Under the pieces are notes generated by a model. That model did not search any database and was not told the DNA's origin. It saw only the letters and a list, made by a program, of their open reading frames with translations. A stretch of 64,000 nucleotides of DNA from Pedobacter sp. ASV17 (GTDB lineage: Bacteria; Bacteroidota; Bacteroidia; Sphingobacteriales; Sphingobacteriaceae), in the NCBI RefSeq assembly GCF_016429065.1, contig NZ_JAELTX010000003.1, positions 1-64,000 of the forward strand, written 5' to 3'. Positions 37,449-45,971 of this stretch are shown in pieces (within the stretch, counting starts at the first letter, position 1; the number at the start of each line of letters is the position of its first letter). A program made the position numbers and the translations under genes.

Positions 37449-37515
37449 CGCTTGATAAACAAATTTTTAATACTCAATACATAAACAAAACAATTTTTTA
37501 AACACTATTTAAATC

Positions 37516-38085
37516 ATGAAGAAAACATTTTTAACCATTATTGTTTTAATGGTTGCAGCCACTGCTTTTGCCCAAAAAGGCAGGATTTACGACAAATTTC
37601 CAGAAGATTTCGAGATGCCGGACACTTCTGCGAAAGCAAAGTATAAGAAGGCAGATGTTCAGTTGAAAACGGGAAGCTGGACTTTTGACCAAGCGATTTT
37701 AGCGGCAGTTGAAAATCGCGATCGTTTCAATGGAAAGCAATCTGTACGTATACATCAAAACAAAGAGAATTCTGGCTACTTGCAAATGAATTTTGATTTG
37801 CCAAATGGTGCTTCTAAAGTAACCTTTATGTATGGGGTTTACTATAAAGATAGTCCTAGCGTAATCAAATTGGAATATTCAACGGATAAAGGGAAAACAT
37901 GGAAACAGGCAGGGAGTGATATTGCTGATGCAAATGCTAAGCAAAAAACAGCTGACTTTGTGATGGATATCAAAGAGCCTGTGCGTTTTAGAATCAACAA
38001 GTTGAGTATCGAAACTGCAAAAAAGGAGTCGGGAGTAAGGGATGGTAGGTTAAGTATCGATGATTTCACAGTTTTTCAAAATTAA
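37516..38085 (+). CDS. Secreted protein of unknown function (beta-sandwich)
   Basis: 189 residues, signal peptide FLTIIVLMVAATAFAQ. The mature protein contains GSWTFDQAILAAVENRDRFNG, NGASKVTFMYGVYYKDSPS, KLEYSTDKGKTWKQAGS and RFRINKLSIE, the pattern of a carbohydrate-binding-like jelly roll seen in the C-terminal half of some secreted nucleases and choice-of-anchor proteins. No catalytic residues can be assigned. 20 nt precede the next gene, so the two are co-transcribed. Confidence 0.75.
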   Translation: MKKTFLTIIVLMVAATAFAQKGRIYDKFPEDFEMPDTSAKAKYKKADVQLKTGSWTFDQAILAAVENRDRFNGKQSVRIHQNKENSGYLQMNFDLPNGASKVTFMYGVYYKDSPSVIKLEYSTDKGKTWKQAGSDIADANAKQKTADFVMDIKEPVRFRINKLSIETAKKESGVRDGRLSIDDFTVFQN

Positions 38086-38104
38086 AATCATTTAGAAGCT
38101 TATC

Positions 38105-39850
38105 ATGATGAAAAAACTTTTACTTACGTTACTATTTTTTAGTGCTTTGTTTAAAGCCGATGCCCAGTTTGGTCAGCTGTTAGGTTGGCAGTTAAGTAAT
38201 CCGGCTCCCACACAACCAGCTGGACCTAGCAATACTTTTTATAAAGCTTTGGGAATGGAAAGCTCAACTTTAGATAGAGGAGCTGGTTTCCTTTCTGCAA
38301 CACTGGCTAGATCTTTTTCGAGTACTTCGGCCTCTTATTCGGCTGGTAATAACCCTACGGTAAGAAACGCTAACGAATATTATCAATTTACCGCACGGGC
38401 AGAAGCTGGTCATACCATGTCACTTTCTGGTATCGGAACCAAATTGAGAAGAACTGGCGGCGGTCCTAATACTTATCGCTGGGCTTATAGCATCAACGAT
38501 GGGACTTTTATCGATATTGGAACTGATATCTCTTTTGGGGATACGAACTCAGCAGGTGTGCTACAGCCAATAATTAGCCTAACTTCAATCCCAGAGCTTC
38601 AAAATCTAAGTTCTTCCACTAAGGTTACCTTCCGTTTGTATGGCTGGGGCTTTTCAAGTAGTACGGGTACATTTGCCTTTGGACAATATGCTGCAACAGA
38701 TTTGACGCCTTTTTTAGCTTTGTATGGTGAAGTAAGCGGATCAGCTAATTTACTTGGCTGGGATATGAATGTTGCAGTTGGAGGTGCGGCTACGACTGGT
38801 GGAGAAGCAACAGTGGTAGCTACGAATGTAAACTCAAATTTAAATGCATCAACATTGGTGAGAAATGGTTTTGGTAACGGAAGTTTGCCAAGAGGTCTTA
38901 GTGCTATTGGTACCATTGGTAGTACTAAGGTGAATGGGGAATATTTCGAATTTGATGTTACCCCAAATGTTGCGGATAAATATGTAACGCTATCAACTAT
39001 TGATGCACGTTTAAGAAGAACTACCGGCGGTGCTACTACCCATATTTGGTCTTACAGTAAAAACAGCGGTGCATTTGTTGATATCGGTACGCCAATAACA
39101 TTGTTGCCATCTGACGAGGGTTATACTCAAGCTTCTATTGATCTGTCGACTATTGCTGATTTGAAAAATATGCCAAGTACCACTATCGTTAAATTTAGAT
39201 TACATGCATGGGGTTTTACTACTGCAGCAGGAACTTTTGCGATAGGAAGATATGCAGCAGATCAGAATTTGTATAGCTTGGAGTTGAGAGGACAAATCAC
39301 AGATCAGCCTTTGCCTGTAAAATTGACTTCATTCACCGCAAAAGCCAACAAACAGGGTACTGTTAATCTTGTTTGGGCAACGGCATCAGAACAAAATAAC
39401 TCGCATTTTGACATTACACGCTCTGCTAATGGTGAGAAATTTGAGAAGATAGGAGAGGTTAAAGGAAATAACAATTCGGACGTGGTTAGGAACTACAGCT
39501 ATACTGATGCTAATCCAATCATTGGTGCAAACTACTATCGTTTAACACAGGTGGATCATGATGGGAAATCGTCATTCTCTAATATTGCGATAGCTAAAGT
39601 AGGTTTAGATAGCGACAATTTAACTGTAGCTATTGCGGCGGATAGATCTTCCATTGAGGTAACTTATCATACAGCCACTAATGGGAAAGCACTTTTTGCT
39701 ATCTATAGCGTAACTGGTGCTAAATTAACAACTGTCGAAAAAACAGTAAGTGCGGGAAATAATCAAATTCGCATTCCTGTTCGTTTGAGTAATTCAATAC
39801 ATATCGTAAAGGTTTCGCAAGCAGGTGCAAGTGTTTCTGCAAAGTTTTAA
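38105..39850 (+). CDS. Large secreted protein with a tandem duplicated domain and T9SS-like end
   Basis: 581 residues. After the signal peptide (LLLTLLFFSALFKADAQF) come two tandem copies of a domain of about 185 residues (roughly 22-210 and 212-400): GTKLRRTGGGPNTYRWAYS matches DARLRRTTGGATTHIWSYS, and TFRLYGWGFSSSTGTFAFGQ matches KFRLHAWGFTTAAGTFAIGR. A FnIII-like linker follows (LPVKLTSFTAKANKQGTVNL, VWATASEQNNSHFDITRS), then an 80-residue C-terminal domain like T9SS sorting domains, although it ends ASVSAKF rather than with a classic KLIKE motif. Probably a surface binding protein. Ligand unknown. It lies in the SusCD/phosphoesterase region and is followed by a terminator. Confidence 0.78.
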   Translation: MMKKLLLTLLFFSALFKADAQFGQLLGWQLSNPAPTQPAGPSNTFYKALGMESSTLDRGAGFLSATLARSFSSTSASYSAGNNPTVRNANEYYQFTARAEAGHTMSLSGIGTKLRRTGGGPNTYRWAYSINDGTFIDIGTDISFGDTNSAGVLQPIISLTSIPELQNLSSSTKVTFRLYGWGFSSSTGTFAFGQYAATDLTPFLALYGEVSGSANLLGWDMNVAVGGAATTGGEATVVATNVNSNLNASTLVRNGFGNGSLPRGLSAIGTIGSTKVNGEYFEFDVTPNVADKYVTLSTIDARLRRTTGGATTHIWSYSKNSGAFVDIGTPITLLPSDEGYTQASIDLSTIADLKNMPSTTIVKFRLHAWGFTTAAGTFAIGRYAADQNLYSLELRGQITDQPLPVKLTSFTAKANKQGTVNLVWATASEQNNSHFDITRSANGEKFEKIGEVKGNNNSDVVRNYSYTDANPIIGANYYRLTQVDHDGKSSFSNIAIAKVGLDSDNLTVAIAADRSSIEVTYHTATNGKALFAIYSVTGAKLTTVEKTVSAGNNQIRIPVRLSNSIHIVKVSQAGASVSAKF

Positions 39851-39866
39851 TAAGCTTATTTATAAG

Positions 39867-39902
39867 GGGTAGAAGGTTGGGATGCGCCTTCTGCTCTTTT
39901 TT
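39867..39902 (+). terminator. Rho-independent terminator
   Basis: Ten-pair stem, GGGTAGAAGG with CCTTCTGCTC (two G-U), 10-nt loop, six T residues, 17 nt after the stop of the duplicated-domain protein. The downstream phosphoesterase genes may use readthrough or their own promoter. Confidence 0.72.
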
Positions 39903-39941
39903 AATTTTAACATCCAATGGAACATAATATACTAAACATCA

Positions 39942-41357
39942 ATGAATCGTAGAATTTTTTTGGGACGATTAGGTTTGCTGGCCACGGGAATGGTGGTGAG
40001 CTTAAAATCCAAAGCCTTCAACAGTCTTCGCCATGGCGGCAATATCAGTGGAGTTGTGACCGACGGAAAAAATCCTATTGCAGATGTCGTATTATCAGAT
40101 GGATTTGCAGTGGTGAAAACGGATGCTAACGGACGTTACACTATTCAGCTCAATGATAAGTCAGAATTTCTATTCCTGAGTACACCTTCTGGTTACGATT
40201 TTAAAACAGATGTGGGGCATGTTAATAGGCAATATGAAAATCTGGGAGCTCGTAACGAAATCAATTTTAAGTTAACCAAACTTAAGCAGAACGATGATAA
40301 GCACCATTTTGTCATTTGGGCAGATCCACAGGTTAAAAATAAAAAGGACGTTGCCCAGATGATGGAGACGTCTGTACCAGACGTGAAACGCTTGTTGAAA
40401 GAAATCGGCTCTAAAGAGCTGGTCCATGGGATAGGTGTAGGTGATTTGGTTTGGGACAATCTTCCTCTTTTTGAGGATTACAATAAGGCTGTGGAGCAAA
40501 TGGGTATTCCATTTTTCCAATGTTTAGGTAATCATGATATGGATTATCGCCAAGGTGGGGATGAAACCTCGGATAGAACCTTTAAAAAATATTATGGTCC
40601 AACCTACTATTCTTTCAATAGAGGAAAAGCTCATTATATTGTGTTAGATGACGTGAGGTATTTGGGCGAAGAACGAAAATATGACGGCTATATCACTGAA
40701 GAGCAATTAGCTTGGATGGAAAAAGACCTTCAACATGTTCCTAAGGATAATTTGGTAATTATCAATGCACATATTCCAATCCACAACAGCGTAAAGAATA
40801 ATGAAGCTTTTTATAAAATTCTTAAAAGCTTTACCAATGTTCACGTAATGTCTGGTCATACACATTACAATCGCAACGTTATTCGAGATGGCGTATTTGA
40901 ACATAACCACGGTGCGGTTTGTGGTGCTTGGTGGACAGGACCAATTTGCAGTGATGGAACGCCTAGGGGCTATGGTGTTTATGAAGTAACAGGTAAGCAA
41001 CTGAAATGGTACTATAAAGGAACTGGATTGGACAGGGAATATCAGGTGAGCATTGATGTTGAGCGTTTAATAGGGAATAATCGTGTCATTGCCAATGTGT
41101 GGAACCATGATCCCGAATGGAAAGTGGAATGTTTTTTAGATGGCATATTAACCCCGATGGAAATGATGAAAGGTTTTGATCCTGAATCAGTAAGGTTGTA
41201 CTTAGGTGATAAATTGCCTGCCAGCAGACCCTTTGCAGAACCAACAAGGACCGAGCATCTCTTCATGACACATTGTAGTTCCTCAGTGAAAACCGTAAAA
41301 ATTGTAGCGACAGACCGTTTTGGTGAACAGTTTACCGCAGAAAAAAAGTTATCTTAA
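39942..41357 (+). CDS. Tat-exported calcineurin-like phosphoesterase
   Basis: 471 residues. Twin-arginine signal NRRIFLGRLGLLATGMVVS. Domains are MetallophosN (about 32-112, beta-sandwich), metallophosphatase (about 120-320) and MetallophosC (about 330-471). Two-metal motifs: D128 in WADPQ, GD (about 167-168) in GVGDLVWDNL, GNHD (196-199), INAHIPIH and SGHTHYN. It hydrolyses phosphate mono- or diesters outside the cytoplasm; Tat export suggests folding with metals inside the cell. 25 nt before the glycerophosphodiesterase gene, so it shares its transcript and probably its pathway. Confidence 0.92.
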   Translation: MNRRIFLGRLGLLATGMVVSLKSKAFNSLRHGGNISGVVTDGKNPIADVVLSDGFAVVKTDANGRYTIQLNDKSEFLFLSTPSGYDFKTDVGHVNRQYENLGARNEINFKLTKLKQNDDKHHFVIWADPQVKNKKDVAQMMETSVPDVKRLLKEIGSKELVHGIGVGDLVWDNLPLFEDYNKAVEQMGIPFFQCLGNHDMDYRQGGDETSDRTFKKYYGPTYYSFNRGKAHYIVLDDVRYLGEERKYDGYITEEQLAWMEKDLQHVPKDNLVIINAHIPIHNSVKNNEAFYKILKSFTNVHVMSGHTHYNRNVIRDGVFEHNHGAVCGAWWTGPICSDGTPRGYGVYEVTGKQLKWYYKGTGLDREYQVSIDVERLIGNNRVIANVWNHDPEWKVECFLDGILTPMEMMKGFDPESVRLYLGDKLPASRPFAEPTRTEHLFMTHCSSSVKTVKIVATDRFGEQFTAEKKLS

Positions 41358-41382
41358 ACCTTAAAATAAAAAACCTATTCCG

Positions 41383-42285
41383 ATGAACAAAGTAATTTTA
41401 CCTTTAGGCGTTTTATTTGCAGCCTTTAGTGCTTGCTACGCACAAAAAACACCAAATAACAAGAAAATGGAATTTCCTAATTTTAGTGCCGAAGCCCATC
41501 GCGGAGGCAGGGGCTTAGTGCCAGAAAATACCATTTTGGCCATGAAAGATGCCATGAGTTATCCGGCAGTAACCACGTTGGAAATGGATACACATATTAC
41601 CAAAGATGGTAAAGTGGTGGTAACGCATGATGACTATTTAAGTCCTGGGTTTATGCTTACTCCAGATGGAAAAGAAATTCCAGCTTCGGATGCTAAAAAA
41701 TACAACGTTTTCCAAATGGATTATGGGCAATTGAAAACTTTTGATATTGGGAGTAAGTTTCATAAGGATTTTCCTCAACAAAAGAAATCAAAAACTTACA
41801 TCCCTCTTTTGGCAGATTTGATTGATAGTGTTCAGCACGAAATCAAGGCCAAAGGTAAAAAGCAATATTTCTATAATATTGAAACAAAATGCAGCGATAA
41901 AGGTGATGGGGTAACCAATCCGGAGCCAGCTGTTTTTGTAAAACTATTAATGGAAGTGATCAAAGCTAAAAAAATAGAACAATATGTGGTTATTCAGTCT
42001 TTTGATAAACGAACCATCCAAATACTTAATAAAGAGTATCCTCATATCAAAACGTCTTTTCTGGTAGCTAATAAGAAAACCTATGCAGAAAATATCGCCG
42101 ATTTAGGTTTCAAGCCTTTTATTGTAAGTCCTTATTATAAAATGGTGGATGCCGAATTTGTTAAAAGTGCACATGCCCAGGGTGTGAAAGTAATTCCTTG
42201 GACCGTTAATACTGCCGAAGAAATCACTCAACTAAAGTCATTGGGTGTTGATGGTGTGATCACGGATTATACTAATTTGTTATAA
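41383..42285 (+). CDS. glpQ: Secreted glycerophosphodiester phosphodiesterase
   Basis: 300 residues, signal peptide (ILPLGVLFAAFSACYAQ). GDPD signature: H39-R40 in AEAHRGGRGLVPENT, metal-binding E67 and D69 in TTLEMDTH, H82 in VVVTHDDYL, and a late IPWTVNTAEEITQLKSLGVD typical of the TIM barrel. It releases glycerol-3-phosphate and an alcohol from glycerophosphodiesters such as deacylated phospholipids. Predicted periplasmic. It is followed after 48 nt by a GlpT importer for its product, giving strong functional coupling. Confidence 0.93.
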   Translation: MNKVILPLGVLFAAFSACYAQKTPNNKKMEFPNFSAEAHRGGRGLVPENTILAMKDAMSYPAVTTLEMDTHITKDGKVVVTHDDYLSPGFMLTPDGKEIPASDAKKYNVFQMDYGQLKTFDIGSKFHKDFPQQKKSKTYIPLLADLIDSVQHEIKAKGKKQYFYNIETKCSDKGDGVTNPEPAVFVKLLMEVIKAKKIEQYVVIQSFDKRTIQILNKEYPHIKTSFLVANKKTYAENIADLGFKPFIVSPYYKMVDAEFVKSAHAQGVKVIPWTVNTAEEITQLKSLGVDGVITDYTNLL

Positions 42286-42333
42286 TGTCTAAATCAACGC
42301 TCTCTACTAACCAAATAACAACTAACCAACCAT

Positions 42334-43701
42334 ATGGGATTTAGAATATTTCCAAAACCAGCAGCGCATCAGCCGTTATTACCCCCAGATATAGTAAAGT
42401 CAATATATAGTAAAGAAAGAATCAAGGTTTTTGTAGGTATTTTTGTAGGTTATGCCGCCTACTACTTTGTCCGTAAAAACTTTTCTTTTGCTATTCCTGA
42501 TCTTCAATTAGAAGAAAATGGAGGGTTCAGTAAAAAGCAACTGGGATTTGCTTTTTCAGCACTTTCAATAGCTTACGGTTTCAGTAAATTTTTAATGGGC
42601 AATATCTCAGATAGGAGTAACGCTCGTTATTTTCTGTCTATCGGATTGGTACTGTCTGCTTTTACGATGATTTTTATGGGAATTGTCCCCTTTGCGACTT
42701 CGTCTATAGGGCTTATGTTTGGCCTGTTGTTCATTAATGGATGGGTGCAAGGTATGGGTTGGCCTCCATGCGGTAGGGTTGTGGCACATTGGTATTCTGT
42801 AAGAGAAAGAGGTACCGCAATGTCTATTTGGAATTTAGCGCACAACGTGGGAGGTTTTTTGGTAGGGCCATTAACCGTTTTAGCTTTAGAGTTGTTTTCG
42901 GATTGGCATGCCAAACTTTACTTTCCAGGATTGGTGGCTATTCTATTTGCTTTTGTGGCATTCTTGTTTGTTAGGGATACTCCGCAATCTGTTGGTTTGC
43001 CGGCTATAGAAGAATACAATAATGATTATCCTAAAAGTTACGACGCCAAGACACAGGAAAAAGAGTTCTCCGCCAAAGAAATTTTCTTCAAATATGTATT
43101 CAATAACAGATTGCTTTGGTTTATTGCCATTGCTAACGCCTTTGTTTATTTAGTGAGGAACGGTATTATCAATTGGGCACCAACTTTTTTACAGGAGGCG
43201 AAAAACTATACACAAGCCGAAGCGGCTTGGGCATCTGGCGGCTATGAGTTGGCTGCTATTCCAGGTACTTTGCTTTGTGGGGTTATGAGTGATAAATTAT
43301 TTAAGGGAAGAAGAGCGCCTGTAACAATTATTTATATGTTTTTCACCTTATTAGGGGTAATTGTTTATTGGAAAACTTCAAATCATCATTTGTTGCAAAA
43401 TCTTTCTCTTTGGGCAATTGGTTTCTTTATTTATGGGCCTGTAATGCTAATTGGTGTACAAGCTATAGATTTGGTGCCTAAAAAGGCGGCAGGTACAGCG
43501 GCTGGTTTAACTGGATTGTTCGGTTATTTTATTGGCGATTTATTGGCAAATGCAGCCCTGGGTGGTTTGGTAGATAGCTATGGATGGGATGCTTGTTTTA
43601 TTACTATTGCAATTTCTAGTATTTTAGCAATCTTCTTTACGGCATTCACTTGGAATAGAGAAAAGAAAAATTTAGCTAATCTTACGCCTTTGTCTCATTA
43701 A
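42334..43701 (+). CDS. glpT: Glycerol-3-phosphate/inorganic phosphate antiporter
   Basis: 455 residues, 12 membrane helices of the organophosphate:Pi antiporter branch of the MFS. Signatures are FVGYAAYYFVRKNFSFAIP in helix 1, LSIAYGFSKFLMGNISDRSN, GWVQGMGWPPCGRVVAHWYS and MSIWNLAHNVGGFLVGPL. The arginines of helices 1 and 7 that bind phosphate in GlpT are matched by FVRKN and YLVRNGI. Neighbours point to glycerol-3-phosphate rather than hexose phosphate. Its stop overlaps the next start by one nt (TAATG). Confidence 0.92.
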   Translation: MGFRIFPKPAAHQPLLPPDIVKSIYSKERIKVFVGIFVGYAAYYFVRKNFSFAIPDLQLEENGGFSKKQLGFAFSALSIAYGFSKFLMGNISDRSNARYFLSIGLVLSAFTMIFMGIVPFATSSIGLMFGLLFINGWVQGMGWPPCGRVVAHWYSVRERGTAMSIWNLAHNVGGFLVGPLTVLALELFSDWHAKLYFPGLVAILFAFVAFLFVRDTPQSVGLPAIEEYNNDYPKSYDAKTQEKEFSAKEIFFKYVFNNRLLWFIAIANAFVYLVRNGIINWAPTFLQEAKNYTQAEAAWASGGYELAAIPGTLLCGVMSDKLFKGRRAPVTIIYMFFTLLGVIVYWKTSNHHLLQNLSLWAIGFFIYGPVMLIGVQAIDLVPKKAAGTAAGLTGLFGYFIGDLLANAALGGLVDSYGWDACFITIAISSILAIFFTAFTWNREKKNLANLTPLSH

Positions 43702-44402
43702 TGGAAATGTTTATGACTATAAAAAATAGATTTTTTGTTCTTGTTGCTTTAATTACTTTGTTGTGGTTTGGCAATGCAAATGCACAAACCCTTAGTTATG
43801 ATACCACTTACCGTCCAGGTAAGTACAAAGAATTGGTACAGAAGTTTAATGATGAGCCAATCGCTAAAAAGGATTACATCTTTTTGGGAAACAGTATTAC
43901 CGCTGGAACCGATTGGGCTAAGTTGCTCAATCTGCCACAAGCAAAAAACAGAGGGATATCTGGCGACATTACTTTTGGCGTGTTGGAGCGCTTGCAGGAA
44001 GTGATTAACAGAAAGCCAGCAAAGGTGTTTATCCTGATTGGTATTAACGATATTTCAAGAAATATTCCTGATAGTGTAATCTTGGGCAATTATAAGAAGA
44101 TGATACTGCGTATTAGAGAGGGTTCAAAGAAAACGCAGATTTATTTTTATACCATGTTGCCCGTCAATGCTTCTTTCGAAAAATTTAAGAACCATTACGG
44201 CAAGGATGAACATATCCTGTATCTAAATGATGAGATTAGGAAACTCGCTGCAAAAAATGTTACCATTATCGATCTTTATCCTCACTTTTTAGATGAGCAA
44301 AAAAGATTGAAAGCTGAATTGACTAAGGATGGTTTACATTTAATTCCCGCGGGTTACCAAGTTTGGGCCGAGGTTTTAAATAAGGGTGGTTATTTGAAAT
44401 AG
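43701..44402 (+). CDS. Secreted SGNH/GDSL hydrolase
   Basis: 233 residues, signal peptide (FFVLVALITLLWFGNANAQ). SGNH blocks: nucleophile S65 in IFLGNSITAGTDW, the oxyanion glycine in NRGISGDITFGV, asparagine in LIGINDISRN, and the Asp-His pair in DGLHLIPAGYQ. It is a periplasmic esterase, probably removing acyl or acetyl groups; the substrate may be an acylated glycerophosphodiester (inference from context). One-nt overlap with glpT; last gene of the region, followed by a terminator. ATGs at 43707 and 43713 are possible alternative starts. Confidence 0.9.
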   Translation: MEMFMTIKNRFFVLVALITLLWFGNANAQTLSYDTTYRPGKYKELVQKFNDEPIAKKDYIFLGNSITAGTDWAKLLNLPQAKNRGISGDITFGVLERLQEVINRKPAKVFILIGINDISRNIPDSVILGNYKKMILRIREGSKKTQIYFYTMLPVNASFEKFKNHYGKDEHILYLNDEIRKLAAKNVTIIDLYPHFLDEQKRLKAELTKDGLHLIPAGYQVWAEVLNKGGYLK

Positions 44403-44408
44403 CTTATA

Positions 44409-44449
44409 AAAAAAAGCATTCCGTACATAATTGCACGGAATGCTTTTTT
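44409..44449 (+). terminator. Rho-independent terminator of the glpQ-glpT-esterase operon
   Basis: 14-bp perfect stem (AAAAAGCATTCCGT / ACGGAATGCTTTTT) with a 10-nt loop and a T-run, just after the esterase stop. Confidence 0.88.
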
Positions 44450-44454
44450 ATGAT

Positions 44455-44550
44455 GTCAGGCTGAGCTTGTCGAAGCCTTGTACATTTCGACAAGCTCAAT
44501 GTGACAAAGGACAGTTCAATTTGACAAGTTGCAAGCTCAATGTGACAGAG
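44455..44550. repeat. Inverted gagcttgtcgaa repeat
   Basis: GAGCTTGTCGAA (44463-44474) and its exact complement TTCGACAAGCTC (44486-44497) form a hairpin, followed by three variants of the word CAAGCTCAATGTGACA/CAATTTGACAA ending near 44550. I recall such words as dispersed intergenic repeats in Bacteroidota genomes; no coding content is visible. Confidence 0.65.
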
Positions 44551-44557
44551 TTTTTGC

Positions 44558-44980
44558 TTATGATTTACCTTCTTCTGTTTTTGGAGCTTTTTGAGGTCTG
44601 CCTTTTCTTTCTTTAAGACGTTCTTTCATTTTGCCCTTCATTTCCGCTCTTGAAGCAGCCAGTTTTGTTTTTTGTTCTGGAGTTAGCACTGCGTCAATTT
44701 TATCTTGATGTGCTTTCATGTCAGCTTTTCTTTCTTCAAATTTGGCTTTCCTGGTTGTCTCATCTTTTTGACGCAAAGCATCGTGCTGTTTAAATCTATC
44801 GAGTTCTATTTGCTTGATTTTAGATTTCTGTTCATCGTTCAAGCTTAGTTTTTGTTGCATGGCAGTTGCCGCTTTTTCTGCTCTCTCTTCGGCAGTACCT
44901 CTGCTCTTTGTTGGTCTTTGTGCGTAGCTTGTTGCAAAACCTAGTGCAACAAATGCTACCGTATACAATAATTTTCTCAT
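44558..44980 (-). CDS. Periplasmic Spy/CpxP-like LTxxQ protein
   Basis: 140 residues, signal peptide (LLYTVAFVALGFATSYAQ). The mature part is one long charged helix with two LTxxQ-like motifs, LSLNDEQKSKIKQIE and VLTPEQKTKLA, as in Spy/CpxP periplasmic chaperones and Bacteroidota relatives. The C-terminus is very basic (KGKMKERLKERKGRPQKAPK). Probably a stress-related envelope chaperone. It is monocistronic, with the S24 repressor gene 80 nt downstream on the same strand. Confidence 0.75.
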   Translation of the reverse strand: MRKLLYTVAFVALGFATSYAQRPTKSRGTAEERAEKAATAMQQKLSLNDEQKSKIKQIELDRFKQHDALRQKDETTRKAKFEERKADMKAHQDKIDAVLTPEQKTKLAASRAEMKGKMKERLKERKGRPQKAPKTEEGKS

Positions 44981-45060
44981 CTCAATTTTAATTAAGTTTC
45001 ATTTTACTATTGAGATGTAATGAGCGGCTATTGGTTTAAATAACTAGCTGTTAAAAAATG

Positions 45061-45837
45061 TTAATTTTTGTTTAATTGAGAAATTGACTTTTGCATTTGA
45101 GCCATCATGGTAGATAAGGTTTCAATGGTTGGTTCTGGTGTTGGATCAGGTAAAGCGGTAGAGAAGTATGCTTTTGCTTTCCATATTTCTAAAATGTCTT
45201 CTGCAGCAATGGCATAGGGATCATACACCTTGTTGTCTGAAATCAGTTTTAGTTCTCTATCTTCTTTGAATTTATTTCCTGCGCGTTTGTAAACTACACC
45301 TTCATTTTTGCTGATGATTACATAGGTGTCGCCAATTTTGATGTCGTTCCAATTTTCTAGGTACTCGCCAATAATGATACTGCCCGACTGTATAGGAAGC
45401 ATCGAATCACCTTTGATTTCGAAAGCTCTATAAGTACCTTGTTTAAGAGAGGGGATTGGAAGCTGAAATCTTGGTAGCTCTTGGATGTACTGAGGATCAG
45501 AAAAGCCATTCAGGTAACCGGCACTGGCTTTAACTGGAACCAGTTCGATATTTTCATTATCGTCTTTATCTACTGAGATGCTCAATACTCTTAGGTTGGA
45601 GCCTTGGCTTTTTGGCTTGGGCTTCCAGTTGTCGTTTATCTTTTCGTTAATGAATTCATCGATGGTTAATTCGAAGTATTCTGCTATTTTTTTTAGTAAA
45701 TCATATTTTGGCTCCGCCCTGTCTTCTTCGTAAGCACCTATTAAAGATCGCTTAATTTCCATGTTATCAGCAAATTGTTGCTGTGTTAAGCCGTTTTTCT
45801 TTCTTAAGTATTTAAGGTTAGCTGAAATGTTAGACAT
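45061..45837 (-). CDS. XRE-S24 (LexA/CI-like) repressor
   Basis: 258 residues. N-terminal HTH_3 (about 4-62, NGLTQQQFADNMEIKRSLIG), a linker, then an S24 peptidase domain (about 95-225) with nucleophile S145 in KGDSMLP, K184 in VVYKRAG and a possible self-cleavage Ala-Gly site in VKASAGY (106-107). It may self-cleave in response to DNA damage or another signal, releasing target genes. It faces a degenerate GIY-YIG gene across a 134-nt gap with candidate operators, so it is likely to control that gene and itself. Confidence 0.88.
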   Translation of the reverse strand: MSNISANLKYLRKKNGLTQQQFADNMEIKRSLIGAYEEDRAEPKYDLLKKIAEYFELTIDEFINEKINDNWKPKPKSQGSNLRVLSISVDKDDNENIELVPVKASAGYLNGFSDPQYIQELPRFQLPIPSLKQGTYRAFEIKGDSMLPIQSGSIIIGEYLENWNDIKIGDTYVIISKNEGVVYKRAGNKFKEDRELKLISDNKVYDPYAIAAEDILEIWKAKAYFSTALPDPTPEPTIETLSTMMAQMQKSISQLNKN

Positions 45838-45854
45838 ATGAAAATAATTTAAAA

Positions 45855-45946
45855 TAAATTTGTTTTTACTAAAATTGTTAGTATTATTATGCCAATAAAA
45901 TTAGTAATTATAATTTGTATCGCCAAATTTTATCTAATATAATTAG
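45855..45946 (+). promoter_or_regulatory. Candidate promoter and operators between the S24 repressor and GIY-YIG genes
   Basis: Perfect -7 box TAAATTTG at 45855-45862 (plus strand) is followed at once by the palindrome TACTAA-N5-TTAGTA (45867-45883). A second palindrome CTAAT-ATA-ATTAG lies at 45934-45946, and ATTAGTAATTA between them is a further half-site. All share the half-site TTAGTA/CTAAT. Their binding by the divergent repressor is inferred. Confidence 0.42.
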
Positions 45947-45971
45947 TTTTTAACCCTTAGTTGTAGCAATT

